Translations under genes and position numbers: made by a program | In this document: one piece after another, positions 1-6,090 of the stretch | How the letters are laid out: each line of letters starts with the position of its first letter | Position numbering within the stretch: position 1 is the first letter of the stretch | Notes under the pieces: model-generated | What the model saw: the letters and a program-made list of their open reading frames with translations, nothing else | Databases searched by the model: none | What the model was told of the DNA's origin: nothing | NCBI GenBank assembly: GCA_028682845.1 | Contig: JAJRAT010000171.1 | Coordinates: 1-9,013 of the forward strand | Direction of reading: 5' to 3' | Origin: Methanothrix sp. | GTDB taxonomy: Archaea; Halobacteriota; Methanosarcinia; Methanotrichales; Methanotrichaceae | DNA length: 9,013 bases

Positions 1-1
1 C

Positions 2-958
2 TACTGGCCGGAGAAAGGGGCAAGGATGACCACCTGCAGCTTCAAGGATCTGGAGGCTCCGCCCACCGTGCAGCGGCTGAAGGAAAAAGGCGGCAGCCCG
101 ACTCTGGTGGTCGCTTCAGCCGGAAACACCGCCCGCGCCTTTGCCCAGGCCGCTTCGCAAACCGGCCAGCCTCTTGTTCTTTTCGTCCCGGAAAAGGCCC
201 AAAAAAGGATCTGGACCACGGTCGAGCCCGGTCCGGTGACGCTGGTGGCCGTGCGGGGCGATTACTACGATGCCATCACCGTAGCGGAAAAGGTGCAATC
301 CCGGCCCGGCTACGTTGCGGAAGGCGGAGCCAGGAACATCGCCCGCCGGGACGGAATGGGAACGGTGATGCTGGACGCCGCCCTCAAGATTGGCCGCATC
401 CCCGACCACTATTTCCAGGCCGTCGGCAGCGGCACGGGCGGCATCTCCGCCTGGGAGGCCTGCCTGCGGCTTAACGGGGATGGCCGCTTCGGTTCAAACC
501 TCTCCCGGCTGCACCTGGCCCAGAATGTGCCCAATGCCCCCATCTACTTTGCCTGGAAATGCCGACAGCCGGATGCCTTCTGTGAGGATATGTTCGACGA
601 TGTCCTCTTCAACCGCAGGCCGCCCTTTGCCATTCCCGGCGGCGTGAAAGACGCACTGGAGGCCACGAAGGGCGAGGTTTACGGCATAACGGACCAGGAG
701 GCGACAGCCGCCAAGCAGCTCTTTGAGCAGTCCGAGGAGATCGACATCCTCAACGCTCCGGGCGTGGCCGTGGCGGCCTTGCAGCAGGCCGTGAGCCAGG
801 GAACCGTTCAATCAGACGACATCATTCTTCTCAACATCACAGGCGGAGGCGTAGCACGGGTCAGGGAGGACTATGCTCTGCACCGGCTGCCGCCCGCTAT
901 CACCATCGACGCCCCCCGCTGGGAGGACGCAGTAGAATTTTTGGAGGCCGGAGCATGA
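2..958 (+). CDS. Cysteate synthase-like PLP enzyme (threonine synthase fold), 3' part only
   Basis: PLP-dependent enzyme of the threonine-synthase fold, best matched from memory to archaeal cysteate synthase. That enzyme converts O-phosphoserine plus sulfite to L-cysteate, an early cytosolic step of coenzyme M synthesis in Methanosarcinales and Methanomicrobiales. The frame is open to the left edge, so the visible 318 codons lack roughly the first 100 residues of a family usually a little over 400 long; the ATG at 26 is internal. Visible motifs are the PLP-lysine segment CSFKD (Lys codon 44-46), SAGNTA (116-133), a GSGTGG phosphate-binding loop (425-442) and NITGGG near the end (833-850). The stop overlaps the next start (ATGA), so the two genes are translationally coupled. 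Threonine synthase is the main alternative. The CSFKD context and the [12 protein letters not shown] stretch favour cysteate synthase, but a profile search is needed to settle it. Confidence 0.8.
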   Translation, partial: YWPEKGARMTTCSFKDLEAPPTVQRLKEKGGSPTLVVASAGNTARAFAQAASQTGQPLVLFVPEKAQKRIWTTVEPGPVTLVAVRGDYYDAITVAEKVQSRPGYVAEGGARNIARRDGMGTVMLDAALKIGRIPDHYFQAVGSGTGGISAWEACLRLNGDGRFGSNLSRLHLAQNVPNAPIYFAWKCRQPDAFCEDMFDDVLFNRRPPFAIPGGVKDALEATKGEVYGITDQEATAAKQLFEQSEEIDILNAPGVAVAALQQAVSQGTVQSDDIILLNITGGGVARVREDYALHRLPPAITIDAPRWEDAVEFLEAGA

Positions 959-1914
959 GCCAAATGACAAGCCCGATAGCAAGCCGGATAGCAGGCCCGA
1001 TCACAAATAAATTGACAAATCAAGCAGCAAACCAAGCAGCAAATCAAGCAGCAAATCAAGCAGCAAAACAAGCCGTAGCAGTAAACCAAGCTGTAAACCC
1101 TGCTGGGAAACAGGCGGTTTCAGTTCACATTATCACTGATCACATTGTTGCAGACGAGTTCGCCAGACCCCTGACATTGACCGTCATCGGCGGAGTGGAC
1201 AAGGACGGAAATGCGGATGATGTCGACGAGGTCGAGATTATGCGGGGAGAGATCATCGGCATCGTCGGCCCGACGGGTTCCGGCAAGAGCACTCTCATCG
1301 CCGACATCGAGCAGTTCGCCGTTGGAGACACTCCCTCCGGTCGCAAGATCCTGATCAACGGCCATGTCCCGGAAAATGAGCTTCGGACAGACCCCAGAAA
1401 GAAGCTGGTGGCCCAGCTCTCCCAGAACATGCACTTCCTGGCGGATATGTCCGTGGTCGAGTTCTTGAAAATGCACGCCAAATCCCGCGGCAAAGACCCT
1501 GATTTGGCGGAAAAGGTCATCCTCCTCGCCAACACCCTGACCGGCGAGCCCATCAATCCCGCCCATCAGCTCACCATCCTGAGCGGCGGCCAGTCTCGCG
1601 CCCTCATGACCGCAGACATCGCCGTCATCAGCGATTCGCCGATCGTGCTCATCGATGAGATCGAGAACGCCGGCATCAAGAAGCAGGAAGCCCTCCGCCT
1701 TCTCTCCGGCGAGGGCAAGATCGTGGTTGTAGTAACCCATGATCCCATGCTGGCCCTCATGGCCTCTCGAAGAATTGTGATGAAGAACGGCGGCATGACC
1801 AAGGTCATCAGCACAAGCGAAGAGGAGCAGCGCGTCTTCAAGGACATCGAGAAGGTGGACGGCTGGCTCACCGGCTTGCGGGAGACCATTCGCCAGGGCG
1901 AGGTAGTAGCTTGA
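955..1914 (+). CDS. Stand-alone ABC-type ATPase with repetitive N-terminal extension
   Basis: A 319-residue protein with one complete ABC nucleotide-binding domain: Walker [10 protein letters not shown] (105-113), Q-loop Gln157, signature LSGGQ (209-213), Walker B IVLIDE (230-235) and switch His262 (VTHDP). The usual D-loop is replaced by ENAG. There are no membrane segments, and none of the other genes seen in the operon encodes a permease. It is therefore probably a soluble ATPase, comparable in principle to SufC or the methyl-CoM reductase activator A2, rather than an importer. Residues 6-55 are a low-complexity extension with a four-residue period ([16 protein letters not shown], four NQAA, KQAV). 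The start at 955 is supported by the ATGA overlap with the upstream stop; an internal start near residue 57 would remove the repeat. The stop overlaps the GTPase start. The substrate or partner is unknown; transfer of energy to the adjacent GTPase and Fe-S protein is inferred from the linkage. Confidence 0.85.
   Translation: MSQMTSPIASRIAGPITNKLTNQAANQAANQAANQAAKQAVAVNQAVNPAGKQAVSVHIITDHIVADEFARPLTLTVIGGVDKDGNADDVDEVEIMRGEIIGIVGPTGSGKSTLIADIEQFAVGDTPSGRKILINGHVPENELRTDPRKKLVAQLSQNMHFLADMSVVEFLKMHAKSRGKDPDLAEKVILLANTLTGEPINPAHQLTILSGGQSRALMTADIAVISDSPIVLIDEIENAGIKKQEALRLLSGEGKIVVVVTHDPMLALMASRRIVMKNGGMTKVISTSEEEQRVFKDIEKVDGWLTGLRETIRQGEVVA
970..1119 (+). repeat. 12-bp in-frame tandem repeat (four-residue period) at the start of the ABC ATPase
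   Basis: Positions 1018-1065 hold four near-identical 12-bp units (AAYCAAGCAGCA) encoding NQAA. Diverged copies flank them on both sides: units encoding [12 protein letters not shown] and NKLT lie upstream from 970, and [12 protein letters not shown] and KQAV lie downstream to 1119. Because the unit is a multiple of three, gain or loss of copies keeps the frame. The array lies outside the ATPase core. Confidence 0.85.
1900..1904 (+). promoter_or_regulatory. Ribosome binding site deciding the TTG start of the GTPase gene
   Basis: GAGGT lies inside the last codons of the ABC ATPase gene. It is 6 nt before the TTG at 1911 but 12 nt before the ATG at 1917. The spacing therefore favours the TTG start, which also gives the TTGA overlap with the upstream stop. 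Confidence 0.55.
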
Positions 1915-2609
1915 AAATGGTCGTCGTGGCTGGAACACCGGGATCGGGCAAGACCTCGGTGCTGATGCATGCCGTCAAAGACCTCAAGAAAGCCGAATTG
2001 AATCCGGCGCTGGTCAAGATCGACTGCATGTGGACTGAGGACGACATCAGGTTCAAGCGCCTGGGCGTGCCTGTGGCCGTCGGACTTTCCCGCGACATGT
2101 GCCCGGATCACTACGCCATCTACAATGTGGACGACATGCTGCAGTGGGCCGAGGACCAGGGGGCGGACATCCTTCTCAACGAGACCGCCGGCCTCTGCCT
2201 GCGCTGCGCCCCGTACCCGGACAAAGCCCTGGCCGTCTGCGTCATCGACGTGACTACAGGCCCTAACAGCCCGCTCAAGGTCGGGCCGCTGCTCACCACC
2301 GCAGACGCGGCAGTGATGACCAAGGGCGACCTGGTCTCCCAAGCCGAACGCGAGGTCTTCCGGGAGCGCATCCTGGAGGCCAATTCGCGCTGCAGAATCA
2401 TCGAGGCCAACGGACTGTCCGGCAAGGGATCGGCGGAGCTGGCCGAGCTGATTCGCTCCTGGCCGGACATCAGCGGCGAGATGGTGCTGCGCCACAACCC
2501 GCCCCTGGCCATCTGCACTCTGTGCACCGGAGAGCTGCGGGTCAGCAAGGAGCGCCATCAGGGAATGTTGCGCCATCTTGACGGCTTCATGGAATACAGC
2601 GGCGAATAG
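1911..2609 (+). CDS. G3E-family (HypB/CobW-like) P-loop GTPase, cysteine-rich
   Basis: A 232-residue P-loop protein resembling G3E GTPases such as HypB, UreG and CobW, which use GTP to deliver nickel, cobalt or zinc to target enzymes. The P-loop GTPGSGKT is at residues 8-15, [12 protein letters not shown] at 90-101 sits where G3E proteins have their Walker-B/ExxG region, and TKGD (137-140) fits the NKxD guanine-specificity motif. Cysteines are plentiful: Cys39, Cys64, CxxC at 96-99 and a second CxxC at 202-205 in the C-terminal part. Two CxxC motifs suggest bound metal or an Fe-S cluster. The start overlaps the ABC ATPase stop (TTGA). The next recognised gene, for a [4Fe-4S] protein, begins 94 bp downstream. 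A metallocentre-insertion chaperone is the likeliest role; the metal and client are not visible. Specificity for GTP rather than ATP rests only on TKGD. Confidence 0.8.
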   Translation: MKMVVVAGTPGSGKTSVLMHAVKDLKKAELNPALVKIDCMWTEDDIRFKRLGVPVAVGLSRDMCPDHYAIYNVDDMLQWAEDQGADILLNETAGLCLRCAPYPDKALAVCVIDVTTGPNSPLKVGPLLTTADAAVMTKGDLVSQAEREVFRERILEANSRCRIIEANGLSGKGSAELAELIRSWPDISGEMVLRHNPPLAICTLCTGELRVSKERHQGMLRHLDGFMEYSGE

Positions 2610-2612
2610 AAT

Positions 2613-2711
2613 ATGGCGAGCAAAAAAGGCAAGAAAAAAACGAAGGAATGGCCAAGGGAAAAGGACGGAATAGGAAGGAAAAGCAAGGAAAGCAAGGATA
2701 AACATGTCTGA
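2613..2711 (+). CDS. Possible 32-residue lysine-rich mini-protein bridging the gap between GTPase and Fe-S genes
   Basis: An ATG 3 nt after the GTPase stop opens a 32-codon frame that runs through the whole gap and ends in TGA inside the first codons of the Fe-S gene (8-nt overlap). The peptide starts MASKKGKKKTKEW and contains about a dozen lysines, with no hydrophobic core. The DNA is a strong purine tract (GGAA and AAGGA runs), so an open lysine/glutamate-rich frame could arise by chance. No clear ribosome-binding site precedes it, but it could be translated by termination-reinitiation. Its exact fit between two linked genes argues for keeping it as a candidate, perhaps a coupling ORF or a small basic partner protein. 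Confidence 0.3.
   Translation: MASKKGKKKTKEWPREKDGIGRKSKESKDKHV
2695..2698 (+). promoter_or_regulatory. Ribosome binding site of the Fe-S protein gene
   Basis: AGGA lies 5 nt before the ATG at 2704, at the end of a purine-rich tract with several similar GGAA/AAGGA motifs upstream. Confidence 0.45.
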
Positions 2712-3330
2712 AATCGCAAAGCTTCTGCCCGGCTTCAACTGCGGCGAATGCGGCATGAAGAGCTGCCGGGATTTTGCCGCCACGCTCGTGGATGTAAGCG
2801 GCCTGGACAGGTGCACCATCCTCAAGCAGGACAGATTCCGGGGCCGGGCGGAGGAGATTGCAAAGCTCCTGGCCGTCTCGGAGAAGCGGGAGGAGATCGT
2901 CGGCGTCCTGGACGGCCTGCACGCAGAATTCACCCTGGCCCCGCTGCCCGGCGAGCCCTCCTGCCGGGAGGACCTGCACCCGTTCAATCCGGAAGCGCAG
3001 TTCAAGGAAGGCGACACTTTCCGCTACCGGCCCCTGGGCTGTCCCATCACCCATTTTGCCCGCGTCCTCAAGTACGACCGGGGAATCGTCACCGTGCACC
3101 TGGTCGGCCCCATTCATCTTCTGGACGGCTCGCCGATGCCGGAAGATATCGGCATTTGCATGGTCGTGGCCTTCGAGGGCGTGATCGGCCAGGGAAAGAG
3201 GCCGGAGGTGGGCGAGACGGTGCGGTTCCTGCCCCAGCACTGCATGATGAAGAAGGTGCACTCAGGCGTCGTGCTTCACTCCGTCGGCAAGCGGCTGCGG
3301 ATCGAGGGAATCGATCTGAAGGTGTGGTAG
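2704..3330 (+). CDS. [4Fe-4S] protein with CFeSP/RnfB-type cluster domain
   Basis: A 208-residue soluble protein. The N-terminus (LLPGFNCGECGMKSC, then Cys37) has cysteines 13, 16, 21 and 37, a C-x2-C-x4-C-x15-C pattern. This matches the small Fe-S domain found in the corrinoid iron-sulfur protein large subunit of CODH/ACS, in RnfB and in related electron-transfer proteins; these clusters work at low potential. The remainder (about 70-208) is not a family I can name. It has segments such as GCPITHFARVLK and TVHLVGPIHLLDG and four further cysteines (87, 113, 152, 180), with His179 next to Cys180. It is the last recognised gene of the operon, with an AGGA ribosome site 5 nt before the ATG. Linkage to an ABC ATPase and a G3E GTPase suggests it is the redox or cluster-carrying component of a maturation or reductive-activation system. 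That role is inference. Confidence 0.8.
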   Translation: MSEIAKLLPGFNCGECGMKSCRDFAATLVDVSGLDRCTILKQDRFRGRAEEIAKLLAVSEKREEIVGVLDGLHAEFTLAPLPGEPSCREDLHPFNPEAQFKEGDTFRYRPLGCPITHFARVLKYDRGIVTVHLVGPIHLLDGSPMPEDIGICMVVAFEGVIGQGKRPEVGETVRFLPQHCMMKKVHSGVVLHSVGKRLRIEGIDLKVW

Positions 3331-3385
3331 ACCGAATTAACATCAAGTCGGAGAAAGTCGAAAAATCCTCTTTCACAAATTAATT

Positions 3386-3403
3386 GGATTTTCTTATTTT
3401 ATT
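3386..3403 (+). terminator. T-rich tract, probable archaeal terminator of the operon
   Basis: About 55 bp after the last operon stop, the + strand carries a T-rich run (ATTTTCTTATTTTATT) without an obvious hairpin, as is common for archaeal termination. The same A/T-rich tract could also supply a weak TATA element for the following gene, and the two roles cannot be separated by eye. Confidence 0.4.
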
Positions 3404-3417
3404 AAGGGTGAGTGAAG

Positions 3418-3486
3418 ATGCATCCGAAGTTGACCGTTCTGCATTGCTATGAATGTAATCTCAATAACTCCGAAACAACCAAATAG
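3418..3486 (+). CDS. Candidate 22-codon mini-ORF with a good ribosome site
   Basis: GGGTGA (3406-3411) lies 6 nt before an ATG. This is a better archaeal ribosome site than the one before the acylphosphatase gene itself. The peptide is 22 residues (begins MHPKLTVLHCYECN) with one CxxC, and it ends 26 nt before the next ATG in another frame. It could be a leader peptide, a small zinc-binding peptide or the remnant of a decayed gene. There is no homology I can recognise, and its short length makes chance plausible. Confidence 0.25.
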   Translation: MHPKLTVLHCYECNLNNSETTK

Positions 3487-3512
3487 CTTGCGCAGCCATA
3501 TTAAAGACGACG

Positions 3513-4061
3513 ATGAAGCTGAAGATAAAAATCACAGGTCCCAAAGTGCATGATGTGGGCTACAGGCCATATCTCACCGAATTAGCCATGCGCCTTGCAC
3601 TCAGAGGTTTTGAAGTCTATAATGATGATGAAGAGAGACTGCAGGCCGTCATAGCCTTGATCGAAGGCGACAAGCAAAGAATCACGCATTTCTACAATGC
3701 AGTCCGGAAGGAACGGCCACAACTTGCAGATGTGGATAATGTGGCCTCTGAAGAATATGCAGACGATGTTATGCCTTTGTGGCAATCCGCATCAATAAAC
3801 ACGGCATCTCAGATGAATAAGGCGATTCCCTTGCTACTGGACATGAGGGACGATCTCAAAGAGATGAAAGGCGACATCAAAGAGATGAAAGGCGACATCA
3901 AAGAGATGAAAGGCGACATCAAAGTGATACGAAAAACCACGGATGCGACACTGGAAGAGATCAAAGGCATGAGAGAGGAATTCCAGCCAGGATATGCAAG
4001 CAATTTCAGACAGATGCAGTCCGATATCCGAGCGATAAAAGACCTGTTAGGAATGTGTTAG
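3513..4061 (+). CDS. Acylphosphatase-like domain fused to a heptad-repeat coiled coil
   Basis: A 182-residue protein. Residues 1 to about 90 resemble acylphosphatase, which hydrolyses carboxyl-phosphate bonds: GPKVHDVGYRP (9-19) matches the signature loop with catalytic Arg18, and Asn37 (EVYND) matches the catalytic Asn. Both key residues are present, so activity is possible. The loop deviates from the usual GxVQGVxFR, so a ligand-binding role is also open. Residues about 105-180 form a charged coiled coil built from heptads (DIKEMKG repeated), likely causing oligomerisation or partner binding. No strong ribosome site precedes the ATG. The gene and its flanks are visibly more A+T-rich than the neighbouring operon and HerA gene. 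It lies 182 bp after the operon and probably has its own promoter. Similar acylphosphatase/coiled-coil proteins are, to my recollection, found in Methanosarcinales, with unknown function. Confidence 0.7.
   Translation: MKLKIKITGPKVHDVGYRPYLTELAMRLALRGFEVYNDDEERLQAVIALIEGDKQRITHFYNAVRKERPQLADVDNVASEEYADDVMPLWQSASINTASQMNKAIPLLLDMRDDLKEMKGDIKEMKGDIKEMKGDIKVIRKTTDATLEEIKGMREEFQPGYASNFRQMQSDIRAIKDLLGMC
3852..3926 (+). repeat. 21-bp tandem repeat encoding the heptad DIKEMKG
   Basis: Units at 3852-3872, 3873-3893 and 3894-3914 are followed by a partial copy at 3915-3926. Units 2 and 3 are identical, and unit 1 differs only at its start (GATCTC for GACATC). Each unit encodes exactly one coiled-coil heptad, so copy-number change would lengthen or shorten the coil by one heptad at a time without losing frame or register. 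Confidence 0.9.
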
Positions 4062-4067
4062 GAATGT
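4046..4067 (+). repeat. 11-bp tandem duplication across the stop codon of the acylphosphatase gene
   Basis: GTTAGGAATGT occurs twice in direct succession (4046-4056 and 4057-4067). Because 11 is not a multiple of 3, the second copy is read in another frame and supplies the TAG stop (4059-4061). Without the second copy the frame would run one codon on to TGA, so only the last residue differs. Confidence 0.75.
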
Positions 4068-4289
4068 CTTGAATGGCACCGATCGGCAGCATGTGCTTTT
4101 GGTGACCGGATTCAGATTGAGGCGACTCGAAAACGAAGTTTGGAAAATCTTTTCTTAATGAAGAGGGGTAGACCAAGCAAGGATACCGGGCAAGGACGAT
4201 TCACAGAAAATTCGGCATACTGCAAATAACCAGGAGTCGATTGCGTATTCGGATTCCTTCACTCATGCTCGACCCCTTGGCATCCTGTT
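4062..4289. other. Convergent intergenic region between the acylphosphatase gene and the HerA-like gene
   Basis: These 228 bp separate two genes pointing toward each other, so the region should hold terminators for both. No convincing ORF, RNA gene or strong hairpin is visible. The + strand has short T runs (CTTTTGG near 4095, ATCTTTTCTTAATG near 4147). The - strand has the T runs formed by the A tracts near 4129 and 4207. CACC (near 4078) and GGTG (near 4101) could form a weak stem. Confidence 0.5.
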
Positions 4290-5894
4290 TTACGCTCTCT
4301 TCGGCCCGAGGACTTTCCTGAGCAATCCTCCGCCGGAATTCTTCCGAGGCACGGGGCTTCTCGCCGCCGCTCCTCCTGCTCCCGTGGGCGCGCCGGGCCT
4401 CTTCTCCGGGCCGCGCACGGCTCTGGGCGGCGCAGCCGCACCCGCCTTCTCCTTGGCCACAATCTGGGTGCTCACGCCTCCGTGCCTGGACTTTCTGGGG
4501 CGGATGCTCACGGTTATGGGCCGCTCGATCTCGTTGCTGACGAGCATGGCCACTCCGGCGGGCAGCCTCTTGATCTCCTCTTCCAATTCGCCGGTCATGC
4601 CCTCCAGGCCCTTGCTCAGAGCCTTGAGGTCGTTCGGGTTAGTGACACGCATGATGATCTGGGTGTTGCACTGGGAGATGACGTTCTTGTCCACCCGCGC
4701 CGGCCTTTGGCTGATGATCATCAGACCCAGGCCGAATTTGCGCCCCTCGGCGGCGATGGTCCGCACGATGCTGGTGCTGGCCGCGTTTCCCGTGCCCCGC
4801 TCCGGGATGTAGTTGTGCGCCTCTTCCACCACAACCATGCCGGGCGAGATCAGCCTGCGTTTCCTGGCCTCGAAGATGTCGGTCAGCAAGCGCGAGACGA
4901 TCATGGCCTGAAGCTCAGGCAGGATGCCGGTCATGTCGATGACGGAAGCCCTGCCGGGCCGCAGCAGCTCTTCCGTGGGCGTGGCCGAGCCTGAAAACAG
5001 CCCCAGCTCCAGGAGGGACTCAAGCTGGCCCACCAGGTTCCACTTCACCTTGGAGTTGCTCCTCACCACCTGCTCGATTACGTCCTCCAAAGTGTAGGCG
5101 TCGGTCTCCGCTCGCAGGGCGCTGATGGCCTCGTAGAGCAGCCCCAACTGTCCGCTGCTGGCGCTCTCATGGGGAATCATCTTGGCCACCTCGCGGGCGG
5201 ACAGGTTAAGGCCGTTGAAGCGGAAGGGCCGGTCAGCTCGCGGGTTCATGGCCATCTCGCCGGGGGTGTATACTATTACATCGTAGCCCCTCGGCTTGAT
5301 CTTGTACTTGGCGAAGTCGCCTTCCTTGTTAGGCTCCTTCATGGAAGCATACTCGCCGTGGGGATCGATGACCAGCAGAGCAACTTTGCGGTCCAGCAGC
5401 TCTTCCAAGATTACGGCGGCAGTATAGGATTTGCCGGAACCCGTCTTGGCCAAAACGCTGCAATGCTTCTGAACAAGGGTATTGGCATCCAGCTCCACGC
5501 GAATATCATAGCCGCGCAGCATTCCGATGTACATGTCGCCCTTGGCCAAACCGAGCGTGGCCTTGATCAGTTTCTCATCCGCAATAAAAACCGAATCGCC
5601 GGGTCTTGCCGGGCTGGTGGGCAGATGCAATTTGCCGTTGCTGCCGACGCCGATAACCCTCGCCTCGGCGATCATCGTCTCGCGGCTGTCGTAATTGCGG
5701 GCGGCATCGTTGAGCTGGTTTACGCTATAGGCGGAATTTGATCTCTTCACATCCTCTACCTGGGCCAGGATCCATTCATTTCCTTCCGCCTTGGCTTTTA
5801 TGTAGGTACCCCGCCCGACCTGCTTATTTATCAAGAACTTGAATGCAAGAGGATTGGTCTCGCCGACAATGGTTCCAACCGATCCTTTAACCAT
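4290..5894 (-). CDS. herA: HerA-like hexameric DNA-translocating ATPase
   Basis: A member of the HerA/FtsK family: hexameric motors that pump double-stranded DNA and, with the nuclease NurA, process DNA ends for Mre11-Rad50-dependent repair. With the ATG start at 5894 it has 534 residues. The N-terminus (1 to about 110) fits the HAS-barrel. The ATPase follows, with Walker A LAKTGSGKS (148-156), DPHGEY (177-182), Walker B VVVEEAHN (354-361) and QRPARVDKN (397-405), which probably includes sensor or arginine-finger residues. From about 483 on there is a basic Gly/Ala/Pro/Arg tail, probably disordered. A TTG at 5909, directly after an in-frame TGA, would add five residues. GGTGA abuts that TTG with no spacing and lies 15 nt from the ATG, so neither start is ideal; the ATG gives the usual family N-terminus. 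No nurA, mre11 or rad50 is adjacent. Confidence 0.85.
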   Translation of the reverse strand: MVKGSVGTIVGETNPLAFKFLINKQVGRGTYIKAKAEGNEWILAQVEDVKRSNSAYSVNQLNDAARNYDSRETMIAEARVIGVGSNGKLHLPTSPARPGDSVFIADEKLIKATLGLAKGDMYIGMLRGYDIRVELDANTLVQKHCSVLAKTGSGKSYTAAVILEELLDRKVALLVIDPHGEYASMKEPNKEGDFAKYKIKPRGYDVIVYTPGEMAMNPRADRPFRFNGLNLSAREVAKMIPHESASSGQLGLLYEAISALRAETDAYTLEDVIEQVVRSNSKVKWNLVGQLESLLELGLFSGSATPTEELLRPGRASVIDMTGILPELQAMIVSRLLTDIFEARKRRLISPGMVVVEEAHNYIPERGTGNAASTSIVRTIAAEGRKFGLGLMIISQRPARVDKNVISQCNTQIIMRVTNPNDLKALSKGLEGMTGELEEEIKRLPAGVAMLVSNEIERPITVSIRPRKSRHGGVSTQIVAKEKAGAAAPPRAVRGPEKRPGAPTGAGGAAARSPVPRKNSGGGLLRKVLGPKRA

Positions 5895-5990
5895 GGATAT
5901 CAAAGACAATCACCGCTAGGGCAAGGCATTAACTACTCCCTTCATCCTTTTTATTTTTCTCTGAATAAAAACCCATCGGGACGCAAATCC

Positions 5991-6010
5991 AATTTTATAA
6001 CGATTTTATA
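5991..6010 (-). promoter_or_regulatory. Candidate paired TATA elements upstream of the HerA-like gene
   Basis: Read on the - strand, CTATAAAATC and TTATAAAATT lie next to each other, one helical turn apart. They sit about 100-115 bp upstream of the ATG at 5894 and would give a leader of roughly 70-85 nt. Another A/T-rich candidate (GTTTTTATTC) lies closer, near 5963-5972. Position and sequence support a promoter, but the start site is not determined. Confidence 0.45.
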
Positions 6011-6090
6011 GCTCCATTCTTGATTTTCTTGAGCTTTTTAGGCCATCCCGCCTTAGTATGCTGTTCACAAATTCAATCATTTTGATAACT

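Noticed and set aside
1018..1065. Short regular repeats resembling an array
   Set aside because: The 12-bp units are contiguous with no spacers and encode NQAA in frame, so this is a coding microsatellite and not a CRISPR array.
1566..3017. Long - strand frame (about 480 codons) antisense to the operon
   Set aside because: It lies opposite three well-supported genes with clear motifs and shows no recognisable domain; long antisense frames are common in G+C-rich coding DNA.
2748..3383. + strand frame overlapping the Fe-S protein gene, 211 codons
   Set aside because: Its translation is Arg/Gly/Pro-rich without a domain, while the overlapping frame has the conserved cysteine pattern.
4482..5741. 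Several + strand frames opposite the HerA-like gene
   Set aside because: They are mirror frames of a gene with intact Walker A/B motifs and have no domains of their own.
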